Source of the DNA: Phycisphaerales bacterium | Lineage (GTDB): Bacteria; Planctomycetota; Phycisphaerae; UBA1845 | NCBI GenBank assembly: GCA_020852275.1 | Contig: JADZBE010000030.1 | Coordinates: 42,966-106,965 of the forward strand | Length of the DNA: 64,000 nt | Direction of reading: 5' to 3' | Part shown: positions 53,003-61,649 of the stretch, piece after piece | How the letters are laid out: each line of letters begins with the position of its first letter | Position numbering within the stretch: the first letter of the stretch is position 1 | The notes under the pieces: model-generated | Told to the model about the DNA's origin: nothing | What the model saw: the letters and a program-made list of their open reading frames with translations, nothing else | The model's database searches: none | Position numbers and translations under genes: made by a program

Positions 53003-53350
53003 GTGAAGAAGGTCGCCTCAGTGATCATGTGCCTGACGGGGTTCGGGCTGGCGAGTCTGCCGGCCGGATGCCAGAGTTCGTCCGCGTTTCCCCTCCGCGC
53101 GGCGACGGCGCCGAGTCAGCATCTGATCTTCAATCCCGAGGGAACCCCCCGCGGGCCGCTGTTCGTCGGGCGGCAGCCCTGGCCCGCGTGGATCGAGCAG
53201 CCCGTCGTCGGAGATTACGCCGAGTACGAAGTCCAATTCCACGACGTGTCCGGCTTGATTCAGACCAATCACCACTCAAACACGCTGGGCAACACGACGA
53301 TCCGCAGCACGCACGAGCTTCGCACGGGGCATGGTCGAACGCCTCGCTGA
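53003..53350 (+). CDS. Small putative lipoprotein
   Basis: 115 residues. MKKVASVIMCLTGFGLASLPAGC is a lipoprotein signal with lipobox LPAGC. Mature part ~90 residues: PRGPLFVGRQPWPAWIEQPV and GDYAEYEVQFHDVSG suggest a beta-rich domain, then a polar end. No family recognised. Start GTG at 53003 with GGAGGGGGA upstream; a GTG two codons earlier is also in frame. The last residues (ELRTGHGRTPR) look like loss of a longer C-terminus by frameshift, but I cannot show the original. Confidence 0.6.
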   Translation: MKKVASVIMCLTGFGLASLPAGCQSSSAFPLRAATAPSQHLIFNPEGTPRGPLFVGRQPWPAWIEQPVVGDYAEYEVQFHDVSGLIQTNHHSNTLGNTTIRSTHELRTGHGRTPR

Positions 53351-53542
53351 TGCGGCGCTGGGAGCTGACCGCGCCCGGTGCTCCCCGCGTCCAGAGCAAA
53401 CCGAGCCGCGCCCGTACCAAAGCGATTCGTGTGCGCGTCGGGCGGCACGGCTTCTTCACGGTCACGGCTCGGAAAGGCACGCTCCCACTCCTGGACGATG
53501 CCACGTTGAACACGCCGCTGCGGCAAGGTAATCTTGCGCCTG

Positions 53543-54445
53543 ATGCACGACGGGCACGATGCGCGGAAGGGCGGCGGCGCGGGCGACTTCGGCAGCGCGG
53601 GCGACTGCGGCGACCCCGGCCGGTTGGCGGTCATCGCGGGGGCCGGGCAGTTCCCGTTCATGGTGGTGGATGGCGCGCGGCGCGCGGGACGGCATGTCAC
53701 CGTGCTCGCACTGCGAAACCTGGCGGACCCCTCGCTGCGCGACGCGGCGGACGCGTTCTGCTGGACGGGCATCGCCCGGCTGGGCGGGTGGATTCGCCTC
53801 ATGCTCCGCGCCGGCGCGCGGCGCGTGGTGCTGGCGGGATACGTGCGCAAGTCCGCGATGTACGGCCGCTGGCGGCTGCTGCGCAACCCGCCGGACTGGA
53901 CCGCGATCCGGCTGTGGTTTTTCAAGCTGCGCGACAAGCGCAACGACGCGATCCTTTCCGCCGTGGCCGACGAGTTCGCGCGGCATGGAATCCTCATGGA
54001 AAACTGCACGAAGTACACTCCCGAGCATCTGGCGCCGCCCGGCGTGCTGACGCGCCGGCAGCCTTCGCCGTCGCAGGCGCGCGACATGGAGTTCGGCTGG
54101 CCTCTCGCCCGGGAGCTGGGGCGGCTGGACATCGGGCAGTGCATCGCGGTGAAGGAGACGGAGGTCATCGCCGTCGAGGCCATCGAGGGCACGGACCGGA
54201 TGATCCGCCGCGCCGGCGAGCTGTGTCCGCGCGGGAACTGGGCGCTGATCAAGACGGCCAAGCCTTCGCAGGACATGCGCTTCGACGTGCCCACGGTCGG
54301 ACCGGACACGATCGACAACCTCCAGGCGGCCGGCGCGTCCATGCTGGTCATCGAAGCGGGCAAGACGCTCATGATCGACCGGCAGCGGATGATCGAGCGC
54401 GCCGATTCCGCGGGCATCGTCATCGTCGCGCGACCGGCGGACTGA
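53543..54445 (+). CDS. lpxI: UDP-2,3-diacylglucosamine diphosphatase LpxI
   Basis: Cleaves UDP-2,3-diacylglucosamine to lipid X in lipid A synthesis; LpxI replaces LpxH in many non-gammaproteobacterial diderms. 300 residues. RLAVIAGAGQFPFMVVDGARRAG at the N-terminus, VVLAGYVRKSAMYG, the Asp-rich RNDAILSAVADEFARHG, PSPSQARDMEFGWPLARELG, QCIAVKETEVIAVEAIEGTDRMIRRAG and the C-terminal IKTAKPSQDMRFDVPTVGPDTI are characteristic of this (former DUF1009) family. Start ATG at 53543 with AAGGTAA upstream; a TTG three codons earlier is possible. No other lpx gene here, though the 9.9-kb oxidoreductase is of a type often in lpx clusters. Confidence 0.93.
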   Translation: MHDGHDARKGGGAGDFGSAGDCGDPGRLAVIAGAGQFPFMVVDGARRAGRHVTVLALRNLADPSLRDAADAFCWTGIARLGGWIRLMLRAGARRVVLAGYVRKSAMYGRWRLLRNPPDWTAIRLWFFKLRDKRNDAILSAVADEFARHGILMENCTKYTPEHLAPPGVLTRRQPSPSQARDMEFGWPLARELGRLDIGQCIAVKETEVIAVEAIEGTDRMIRRAGELCPRGNWALIKTAKPSQDMRFDVPTVGPDTIDNLQAAGASMLVIEAGKTLMIDRQRMIERADSAGIVIVARPAD

Positions 54446-54573
54446 TTTCGCTTACCTGTCTGACTGGGCTCGCTCCCCCTTCCGACTGATCTCGTTCGCT
54501 ATTCCTGCAAGCCCCACCCGCCCCGCCGACATTCTCCTCCAGGCGGGGCAGGAACCATCACTAGTAAGGGAGG

Positions 54574-56178
54574 ATGGACGTGATCAAGGGTATCGGTGCG
54601 CGCCGAGGAGGCGCAGGGAACCATCGGGCGTTGTGGACGGCGGCAGTGCTGCTGGGAATCGCGGCGACCTCGCAGGCGCAGATCCAGCAGGGCGACTTGA
54701 CGATTCGATTCGAAGATGTGGCGACGGGGCTGGTCTCCCCGGTGTACCTCACGCACGCCGGCGACGGCTCGGGGCGGCTCTTCGTCGTCGATCAGGCCGG
54801 GATGATTCGCATCATCAAGGACGGCGTGCTTCTCGATCGCCCGTTTCTTGACCTCACCGGCGAGATCCCGGCGCTCAACGCCGGCTTCGACGAGCGCGGC
54901 GTGCTGGGCATGGCGTTTCACCCGGACTATCGCAACAACGGGCGCTTTTTCGTGCGTTACAGCCGCCCGCGGACGTCCGGGCCGATCGGTCCGTGCATGG
55001 GCACCTCGCGCGGCTGTCATGAGGAGGTGCTCGCCGAGTTCCACGTTTCGGGCGATCCGGACGTGGCGGACCCCACCGGACGCCTGCTCTTCCGCATCGA
55101 CAAGCCGGAGTTCAACCATAATGCCGGCGCGGTGGTCTTCGGGCCGGACGGCTACCTCTACTTCTCGCTGGGCGACGGGGGGGGGGCGAACGACGACCTG
55201 CACAACCCGGAGCTGTGGCACACCGCGCAGGGCAACGGGCAGAACATCGAGACGCCGCTGGGCGCCGTGCTGCGCATCGACGTGAACTCGTCGAGCGTGC
55301 CCTACGGTATCCCGGCGGACAACCCGTTCGTCGCCCGCGCGGGCATCAATGAAATCTACGCATGGGGCTTCCGCAACCCGTTCCGCTTCTCGTTTGACGA
55401 CGGTCCCGGCGGCGACGGCACGCTGTACCTCGGCGACGTGGGGCAGGACGTGTACGAGGAGCTGGACATCGTCGAGCGCGGCGCGAACTACGGATGGGCA
55501 CGGCGCGAAGGCATGCACTGCTTCGACCCGTTCAACCCCAAGGGACACCCCAAGGACTGCGACACCGAGGGGCTGACCGACCCCATCGTCGAGTATTCTC
55601 AGTCGGATGGAGGCCTGTCGATCATCGCGGGCTTCGTCTATCGCGGCTCCCAGTGGCCTGGACTGATGGGGCGGTTCATCTTCGGCGACTTCAGCATGGC
55701 GTTTCAGCAGCCGCTGGGGCGGTTGTATTACCTCGACGAGCCGGAGCCGGAGAAGTTCCAGATTCTCGAGTTCCGAATCACCTCGAGCAACGTGCCTTAT
55801 GGCAAGTTTCTCAAGGGTTTCGGGCGCGACGAATCGGGCGAAATCTACGTGCTCGGCACGACGAGCCTGGGACCGACCGGGACGTCCGGCGTCGTTCAGC
55901 GCATCGCGTTCGTTCCTCCCTGCACCGGCAAGGAGCACATCGACAAGGCGCGCTGCAAGGCCGGCGACGGCGGGAACCAGTTGACGGTTCGCCTCGTCGG
56001 CGGTGCGCCGGGCGACGTCTTCACGGTCACCGTCTCGGGCGGCGGCAAGGGCGGCGGGAGCATCGACGCCAACGGTGAAGGCAAGGTGAAGTTCCGCGGT
56101 CTACCGCCCGGCGACGGCGGGGCCACGGTCACCTGGGGCTGCGGCGCTTCGCAGGAAGCAGCGTACTCCTGCCCGTAG
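54574..56178 (+). CDS. PQQ-dependent sugar (aldose/sorbosone) dehydrogenase-like protein, secreted
   Basis: 534 residues. Signal peptide (ALWTAAVLLGIAATSQAQ). Six-bladed propeller of the glucose/sorbosone dehydrogenase family: VSPVYLTHAGDGSGRLFVVDQAG, GVLGMAFHPDYRNNGRFFV, FNHNAGAVVFGPDGYLYFSLGDGG, EIYAWGFRNPFRFSFD, LGDVGQDVYEELDIV. Catalytic His and PQQ/Ca-binding positions are in HNAG and RNPFR. The last ~85 residues (CTGKEHIDKARCK to the end) are a separate Cys-rich module, shared with the small secreted protein at 36.9 kb. AAGGGAGG immediately precedes the ATG at 54574; a GTG two codons later is better spaced and equally possible. Confidence 0.9.
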   Translation: MDVIKGIGARRGGAGNHRALWTAAVLLGIAATSQAQIQQGDLTIRFEDVATGLVSPVYLTHAGDGSGRLFVVDQAGMIRIIKDGVLLDRPFLDLTGEIPALNAGFDERGVLGMAFHPDYRNNGRFFVRYSRPRTSGPIGPCMGTSRGCHEEVLAEFHVSGDPDVADPTGRLLFRIDKPEFNHNAGAVVFGPDGYLYFSLGDGGGANDDLHNPELWHTAQGNGQNIETPLGAVLRIDVNSSSVPYGIPADNPFVARAGINEIYAWGFRNPFRFSFDDGPGGDGTLYLGDVGQDVYEELDIVERGANYGWARREGMHCFDPFNPKGHPKDCDTEGLTDPIVEYSQSDGGLSIIAGFVYRGSQWPGLMGRFIFGDFSMAFQQPLGRLYYLDEPEPEKFQILEFRITSSNVPYGKFLKGFGRDESGEIYVLGTTSLGPTGTSGVVQRIAFVPPCTGKEHIDKARCKAGDGGNQLTVRLVGGAPGDVFTVTVSGGGKGGGSIDANGEGKVKFRGLPPGDGGATVTWGCGASQEAAYSCP

Positions 56179-56414
56179 GACCGCAGGGCACGTCTATCCC
56201 CGCAGGGGACCCGCACGACGGCAGTGCAGTGGAGCATGAAACGCGGCCGCAACGCCGGCGCGCAGCCGAAAGGTGGGAGAGAGCAGCCCGGTCGAGACGT
56301 GGGGTCCGCCCCTCACGCTCTTGACCGGGTTTGTTATTGCGCACCGCAGTCGAGTCGCGTGGCATCGGAGCAGCCCTCGCGCCGCCGGGGTGCACGCGAC
56401 GCTGGCGCGGCTCG

Positions 56415-57872
56415 TCAAAACTTCTTGCGTCTGCGGGCGGGCGGGATGTCGAGCACCTGGCGGTATTTCGCCACGGTGCGGCGGGAGATCTCAATGCCCT
56501 CTTTCTTGAGGATGTCCACGATCTGATCGTCGTTAAGCGGATCCTTGGGATCCTCTCCCTTGATGATCTCCGCGACGCGCGAGCGGACGCTGTCCCAGCT
56601 TGTCACCTCGCCGGTGTCCGTCTCCGTCCCGCCGGTGAAGAAGTAACGCATCGGGTAGATGCCGCGCGGCGTCTGTACGTACTTGTCCGCGACCGTGCGG
56701 CTGATGGTCGAGGGGTCGCAACTGAGCTGCTCGGCCAGTTCGCTCATGCGCAGCGGGCGAAGCCCCTGGGGACCGATCTCAAAGAACTCGTGCTGACGTT
56801 CGGTGATGATGCGCGCCACTTCAAGCAGGCGCTGGCGGCGGAACTGCACCGCGTCGATCAGCGCGCCCGCCGCCTCGATTCCCTTGCGCGCGAACTCGCG
56901 GACGTCCTTCTCAATCGCGCGGGACTTGGCCATCTCCACGTACTGCGGCGAGACGCGCAGCCGCGGATCGTTGCCGCGTGCAAGCCGGACGGTCAGGTCG
57001 CCGCCGGTGTCGGCGTATTCGACGATGACGTCGGGGCGGATCGCCGGTTCCGCGCGCTCGCCGACCAGCCGCCCCGGGTGCGGATGCAGCTCCTTGCGGA
57101 TCACGTCGAGCGCGGCGCTGACCTCCTCGACGGAGTAGCCCGTGCTCCGCGCGATGGCGGGCAGGAGGTTGCGCGCGGCCTCGTCGAGGTGCTTGTCCAC
57201 GATGGCGCGTTCAATGCGATTGTCGCCGGGCAACCCGTCGATCTGGAGCAGCAGGCATTCGCGCAGGTCGCGCGCCCCCACGCCCGGCGGATCGAGCAAC
57301 TGCACCTCGATCAGCGCTTCCTCCATGATCTCCAGCGGCTGCGGCGGTTTGAGCTTCGAGGCCACCTCCTCCAGCGTCGCGCGCAGGTAACCGTTGTCGT
57401 CAAGTTGATTGATGATCGCCGCGCCCGTCGCGCGGATCAACGGGCTTAAGTCCAGCAGCGACCATTGCGCCAGAAGGTGCTCCTGAAGCGACTGCCCGCG
57501 GCTGGCGGTGTTGGCCATCGCATCCATCTTGGCGTCGCGTTCGTCGCCGCCGGCCGGCTTGCGGAAGTTGCGGCCGGGGTCGTCGAAGTCCATTTCGTAT
57601 TCGCGCGCCAGCCGGTCCAGCCGCGTGAAACTCTCCGAAAGGGCGTCGGACTGGCCGTCCGTGGGCGCTTTGGGCGGCTCGGCGAGCGCGGCCGCCGGCT
57701 CGGCGATCTCCTCGGTTTCGAGGGCGCCGTTTTTCTCCAGCTCCTGCTCGACGAGGGCTTCCAGTTCGCTGACGCCGAGCTGAAGTATGTTCATGGACTG
57801 GATGAGCTGAGGCGTGAGCCTCTGCTCCATCCGCATGTGCTGACCGAGGATTTGTGAAAGCCCGCCGGACAT
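56415..57872 (-). CDS. rpoN: RNA polymerase sigma-54 factor
   Basis: 485 residues. Region I: RMEQRLTPQLIQSMNILQL followed by ELEALVEQELEKNGALE; acidic linker; core-binding region with LREYLLLQ-type ECLLLQIDGLPGDNRI; DNA-binding part with LSCDPSTISRTVADKYVQTPRGIYPMRYFF and the RpoN box ISRRTVAKYR near the C-terminus. Sigma-54 needs ATP-driven activators; only a decayed fragment of one (36.3 kb) is in this window. ATG at 57872 agrees with the family start (MSGGLSQILGQHMRMEQ). Confidence 0.96.
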   Translation of the reverse strand: MSGGLSQILGQHMRMEQRLTPQLIQSMNILQLGVSELEALVEQELEKNGALETEEIAEPAAALAEPPKAPTDGQSDALSESFTRLDRLAREYEMDFDDPGRNFRKPAGGDERDAKMDAMANTASRGQSLQEHLLAQWSLLDLSPLIRATGAAIINQLDDNGYLRATLEEVASKLKPPQPLEIMEEALIEVQLLDPPGVGARDLRECLLLQIDGLPGDNRIERAIVDKHLDEAARNLLPAIARSTGYSVEEVSAALDVIRKELHPHPGRLVGERAEPAIRPDVIVEYADTGGDLTVRLARGNDPRLRVSPQYVEMAKSRAIEKDVREFARKGIEAAGALIDAVQFRRQRLLEVARIITERQHEFFEIGPQGLRPLRMSELAEQLSCDPSTISRTVADKYVQTPRGIYPMRYFFTGGTETDTGEVTSWDSVRSRVAEIIKGEDPKDPLNDDQIVDILKKEGIEISRRTVAKYRQVLDIPPARRRKKF

Positions 57873-58212
57873 TGTTTCTCGCCAGTCCCCCTCGACGGCG
57901 CACGGGATGGTCCGCAGGATCCGTCGTCGATTTCGAGTATAGCAGAAGGACCGCGCCGGGTCGCATGGGGTGGTTGGCACTCGGAGACCCCGAACTTATG
58001 GGGCACATGTTCAATGCAAGACCGCCGCTCGCGTAAGAACCCCTGCCCCGGCGGGACGAATGGGTTGCAGGGATCGTCGGCGAGGTCTGTCCGGGATTGC
58101 GGCAACGCCCGGGATGAGCGGCTGATCCGGCGAACTCGCACCGGTCCGGCTTTGCCTTGGCGCTGGAGGCATCGAATAATCCCTCTGACGAGGTCTTGAC
58201 GATAGCGCTCTC
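57873..58212. other. Divergent spacer between rpoN and the DUF4159 gene
   Basis: 340 bp. A short AT-containing patch at 57930-57950 (GAGTATAGCAG) could be the rpoN promoter area, but boxes are not clear. No repeat of the families described here, no RNA gene seen. Confidence 0.4.
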
Positions 58213-61200
58213 ATGGATGACCGCACGGGACGAACATCGCGGCTTTTTCTGAGCCTGGCGTTCGCGCTGGTTTGCAGCGCTGCACGGGCACGCGCGGCGC
58301 CGCCCACCGACGCCGACGTGGACGCGCTGGTCACCCGGCTTGTGGACCACCTGAAGGAAGCCCAGGTCAAGGAGGGATCGGCGCGGGGGAGCTTCGACGG
58401 CGAGATGGGCGGCGTCCACGCGGGCGGCGTCTCGGCGCTTGCCACCTTCGCGCTGCTCACCGCCGGCGTTCCCTGGCACGACGAGTGCATCGAACGCGCG
58501 GTCGACTACCTCGCGGAGCATCCCCTGCCAGGAACCTACAGCCGCAGCCTTCGCGCCGGCGCCTGGGCCATCCTCGCTCAGCGAACCAGCGACCCCTCGA
58601 TGCGATTGCGCTACCGCCGCCTGCTCCAGGCCGATGCCGACTGGCTCACGTCCACGATCAAGTCCGACGGTTTTCACGGCTACGACGCGGAAGGCTCGGG
58701 CGGCGATCACTCGTGCTCGCAGTTCGGGGTGCTCGGCGCCTGGGCGGCGGAGCGCGCGTCCGCCGAAGTGTCCGACGAGTACTGGGACAAGGTCATGCGC
58801 CACTGGCTGAGCTACCAGAGCGGCGACGGAAGCTGGTCGTATGCCGACGGCGCGGGCGGCACCGGAACCATGACCACCGCCGGCGTCAACACCATGTTCG
58901 TGCTGCTGTCGCAGCATCTCGTGCGCGCGGAGGCGCCCTACGTCCGCCTCCGCGGCGTCAGCTCGCGCGGACGCGTCGTCGAGGACATCGACCGCGTCCT
59001 CTCCGCGGCGGAGCACGGCCGTGCCTGGCTGTCCGAGCGCGACCTGCTGACGGGCGGACCCTACCAGCTTTTCGGACTCGAACGTCTCGGCGTGGCCTCG
59101 GGGAGAAAGTTCATCGGCGCCGTGGACTGGTACCGCGCGGGCGTCGAGTCGGTTCCGCCGGAGTCGGGCAAGGTGGTGGATGATGCCTTTCGCCTTCTCT
59201 TCCTCACCTACGGTCGCGCTCCCGTGCTGATCAGCAAGCTGCAGTACGGCGACGGCGAGGAGTGGAACAACTACTACCGCGACCTGCACTTCCTCACCAG
59301 CTACCTCTCCGCGCAGCACGAGCGCATCTACAAGTGGCAGGTCGTCTCGGCCGAGTCGCCATTGCACGACCTGCTCGACGCGCCGATCCTGCTCATCAGC
59401 GGATCGGACAAGCTCCCGCTGACGCCCGAGCAGCGCCGGCGGCTGCGCGACTACGTGGACGCGGGCGGAACGATCATCGGCCACGCCGATCGCGCTTCGG
59501 AGCGGTTCTCGAAAGGTTTCCGCGAGCTCGTCGAGATGACGTTCAGCGACCGCGGCGAGCCGCTGTCGCCGCTCCCCGCGAACCATCCGCTGTATACCGC
59601 CATGCACCGCGACCCGTCCGGCAAGTGGGCGACGGAGCTGCGCGTCGAGGGCGCCGGCAACGGGCTGCGCACGTTTGCTTACCTCTTCCCCGCAGACGTG
59701 GCCGGTGCGTGGCATCAGGATCTGCTGCTCAAGCAGACTGACCTTTTCAACCTGATGATCAACCTGCGCGTGTGCGCCGCGCCGGAATACGCGCACCTCC
59801 CCAAGCGGCTGCGCCCGCCGGAGCTGGGCGGGCTGCCGTCGCCGCCGCGCGGGCACCTGGTCGTGGCGTGCGGACATCCATCGGACGACGACCTCGTGGT
59901 TGAAGGCGCGTGGAACGCCCTCGGGAAGCGGCTGTCGCACGAGTTGGGGCTATCGTTGATCGTGGTGGACCGCACAGGTCCCGCGGCGGGCAAGCTCCCC
60001 GCTGATGTGATTCACCTGTCCGGCGGCGGCAAGTTCACGCTCAGCGAGGACGACCTCGCCGCCCTGGCGAGCGCGCTGCGCGGCGGTTCGCTTCTGTGGC
60101 TGGAGGCGAGCGGGTCGCGCCCGGCGTTCATCGAATCCGCGGGTGCGCTGATGAAGGAACTGGCCTCGCGGCTGGGAGGCCCAATCGTGGACCTGCCTTC
60201 GGATCATCCGCTGCTGACCGGCGAGCTGCCCGGAGGCCGGGCGGTGGGCAAGATGCTGCCGAACCGCTGGGGGCGGCAGAGCCTTGCCGGAGGTACGCCG
60301 CGCGTGCCGATGGTCATGTGCGGCGATGCGCCCGCGGCGATCTTCACGCCGTTCGACCTGCTCGCCACCGGGAGCGGGCAGTTTCTCTACGACGCAGCGG
60401 CGTATGAACCGGTCGAGAGCGCCGCGCTCCTGCGCAACCTGATCTTGTGGAAGTACGATCGAATCTGTGCCGCACCGGGCAGCGTCCCGTTCAAGGAGGT
60501 CGTCCGCGACCGGCCGATCGACCCGCTTCGTTCCGCCGCCGCGGGCATCGTCGAGTCCGGCGACTGGAGCCCCGCCTGTGCGGTCGTGGCAACGCTCACC
60601 CGCGTGGACCCGGAAGCCGGTCAGACCCGCACGCTGCGCGAAGCGCTGCGGGCGAATCTGGGGCGGGCGATGAACCAGGCGCGAGATCTGGGTCGCATGG
60701 CCGACGCGGGCCGGCTCGCACTTCTGTTGGAGGAAGCGTTCCCTGGGGCGTTCGCCGCTCTGCCGGACCCGGCCTGGACGCATGGCGGCGCTGCCCCCGC
60801 CGCAGGATCATCCGGGCACAAGTCGGCGCCGCGCGACTACCACCTCCCTGCCGAGCTTTCCAACATCGCCATCGACACCGATCAGGGTCCCAGCGACGCG
60901 CTGACCCTGCTGACGCAGTGGTTCGACGTGGACGCGCAGCGCGCGGACGTCACGCGGAACCTGCGCGCCAAACTGGACGACCTCAAGAACCTCGATGCCA
61001 AGGCGGAAGAACTGGCCGCTCGACAAGGGGCGCGCGGGCGCTCCGGCGAACGCGGCGGCGCGGAATTCGGCCGGATTGCGGAGGAACGCAAGGGCGTTGA
61101 AGCGGAGGTCCGGGGGCTGCGCGCCAAGCTCGCCGAGCTGGAGCCGCTGCTTGATGGAATCACCGAGGCGCTCAAGCCGCACGAGCCGCGCATCGCCTCG

Positions 61201-61254
61201 CTCGGCGTCCGCCGCGAAAAGGACCGCTGGAGCGTTGGCGAGACCGCCCCATAA
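58213..61254 (+). CDS. Secreted DUF4159 protein with terpenoid-cyclase-like repeats
   Basis: 1013 residues. Signal peptide ending ARARAAP. Residues 25-290 have prenyltransferase/squalene-oxidase-like alpha-alpha repeats (GGVSALATFALLTAG, QFGVLGAWAAERA, GDGSWSYADG, MTTAGVNTMFVLL). Then YGDGEEWNNYYRDLHFLTSYLSAQ starts the DUF4159 domain with LLISGSDKLPLTPEQRRRLRDYVDAGGTIIG, glutamine-amidotransferase-like fold without an obvious nucleophile. A second such segment (about 555-740) has HLSGGGKFTLSEDDLAALASAL. The last 100 residues form a coiled-coil (about 945-985, EVRGLRAKLAELEPLLDGI). Typical planctomycete family, often near cell-envelope or MoxR genes; function unknown. Confidence 0.85.
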   Translation: MDDRTGRTSRLFLSLAFALVCSAARARAAPPTDADVDALVTRLVDHLKEAQVKEGSARGSFDGEMGGVHAGGVSALATFALLTAGVPWHDECIERAVDYLAEHPLPGTYSRSLRAGAWAILAQRTSDPSMRLRYRRLLQADADWLTSTIKSDGFHGYDAEGSGGDHSCSQFGVLGAWAAERASAEVSDEYWDKVMRHWLSYQSGDGSWSYADGAGGTGTMTTAGVNTMFVLLSQHLVRAEAPYVRLRGVSSRGRVVEDIDRVLSAAEHGRAWLSERDLLTGGPYQLFGLERLGVASGRKFIGAVDWYRAGVESVPPESGKVVDDAFRLLFLTYGRAPVLISKLQYGDGEEWNNYYRDLHFLTSYLSAQHERIYKWQVVSAESPLHDLLDAPILLISGSDKLPLTPEQRRRLRDYVDAGGTIIGHADRASERFSKGFRELVEMTFSDRGEPLSPLPANHPLYTAMHRDPSGKWATELRVEGAGNGLRTFAYLFPADVAGAWHQDLLLKQTDLFNLMINLRVCAAPEYAHLPKRLRPPELGGLPSPPRGHLVVACGHPSDDDLVVEGAWNALGKRLSHELGLSLIVVDRTGPAAGKLPADVIHLSGGGKFTLSEDDLAALASALRGGSLLWLEASGSRPAFIESAGALMKELASRLGGPIVDLPSDHPLLTGELPGGRAVGKMLPNRWGRQSLAGGTPRVPMVMCGDAPAAIFTPFDLLATGSGQFLYDAAAYEPVESAALLRNLILWKYDRICAAPGSVPFKEVVRDRPIDPLRSAAAGIVESGDWSPACAVVATLTRVDPEAGQTRTLREALRANLGRAMNQARDLGRMADAGRLALLLEEAFPGAFAALPDPAWTHGGAAPAAGSSGHKSAPRDYHLPAELSNIAIDTDQGPSDALTLLTQWFDVDAQRADVTRNLRAKLDDLKNLDAKAEELAARQGARGRSGERGGAEFGRIAEERKGVEAEVRGLRAKLAELEPLLDGITEALKPHEPRIASLGVRREKDRWSVGETAP

Positions 61255-61649
61255 TGTCGTCACTTCAGAATGCTGCAACGCAGTGAATCGGCGCTTTGCC
61301 CGCATGGAAGCGAACCGTCAGCGCCGCCCCCATCAGGAAGCGAACCGTCAGAACCTCTCCCGCAAACAAACGAATGGGTGGCACGGTCAGGCGTACTCGC
61401 CAAGCCGTGGTCTGTTGGGAAGGAAAGGCCCTGCTCAAACCCCACGGGTCCGCTGCTGCGGACCCGTGCCACCCGATTGCTGCCGCCCCGTCCATGCCTT
61501 GGACCATTTCTGACGCTTCTACTTGCCGGGGAAACGCCCTACGATGGGCCGCGTCGGTTGGGAATCTCGCATCTGAGCGGGCAGGCTAGCAGCGGCTCAC
61601 AGCATCGAACGGTGCTTGCAGCCGGAATGGCGCCCCGACGGGTTCAATC
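61255..61649. other. Gene-free stretch with a hairpin
   Basis: 395 bp between two plus-strand genes. Contains two GAAGCGAACCGTCAG units (61309 and 61337), and the hairpin at 61443-61475. No gene seen. Confidence 0.6.
61443..61475. repeat. GGGTCCGCTGCTGCGGACCC hairpin
   Basis: CACGGGTCCGC, loop TGCT, GCGGACCCGTG. The same sequence recurs at 63007-63035. Confidence 0.88.

Noticed and set aside
53351..53542. Continuation of the small lipoprotein after a frameshift
   Set aside because: Frames after 53350 are Arg-rich with no similarity to the lipoprotein; I could not show a restored reading.
57400..59940. 846-codon frame on the minus strand across rpoN and the DUF4159 gene
   Set aside because: It crosses the divergent spacer and the antisense of both genes; translation resembles GC-skewed filler only.
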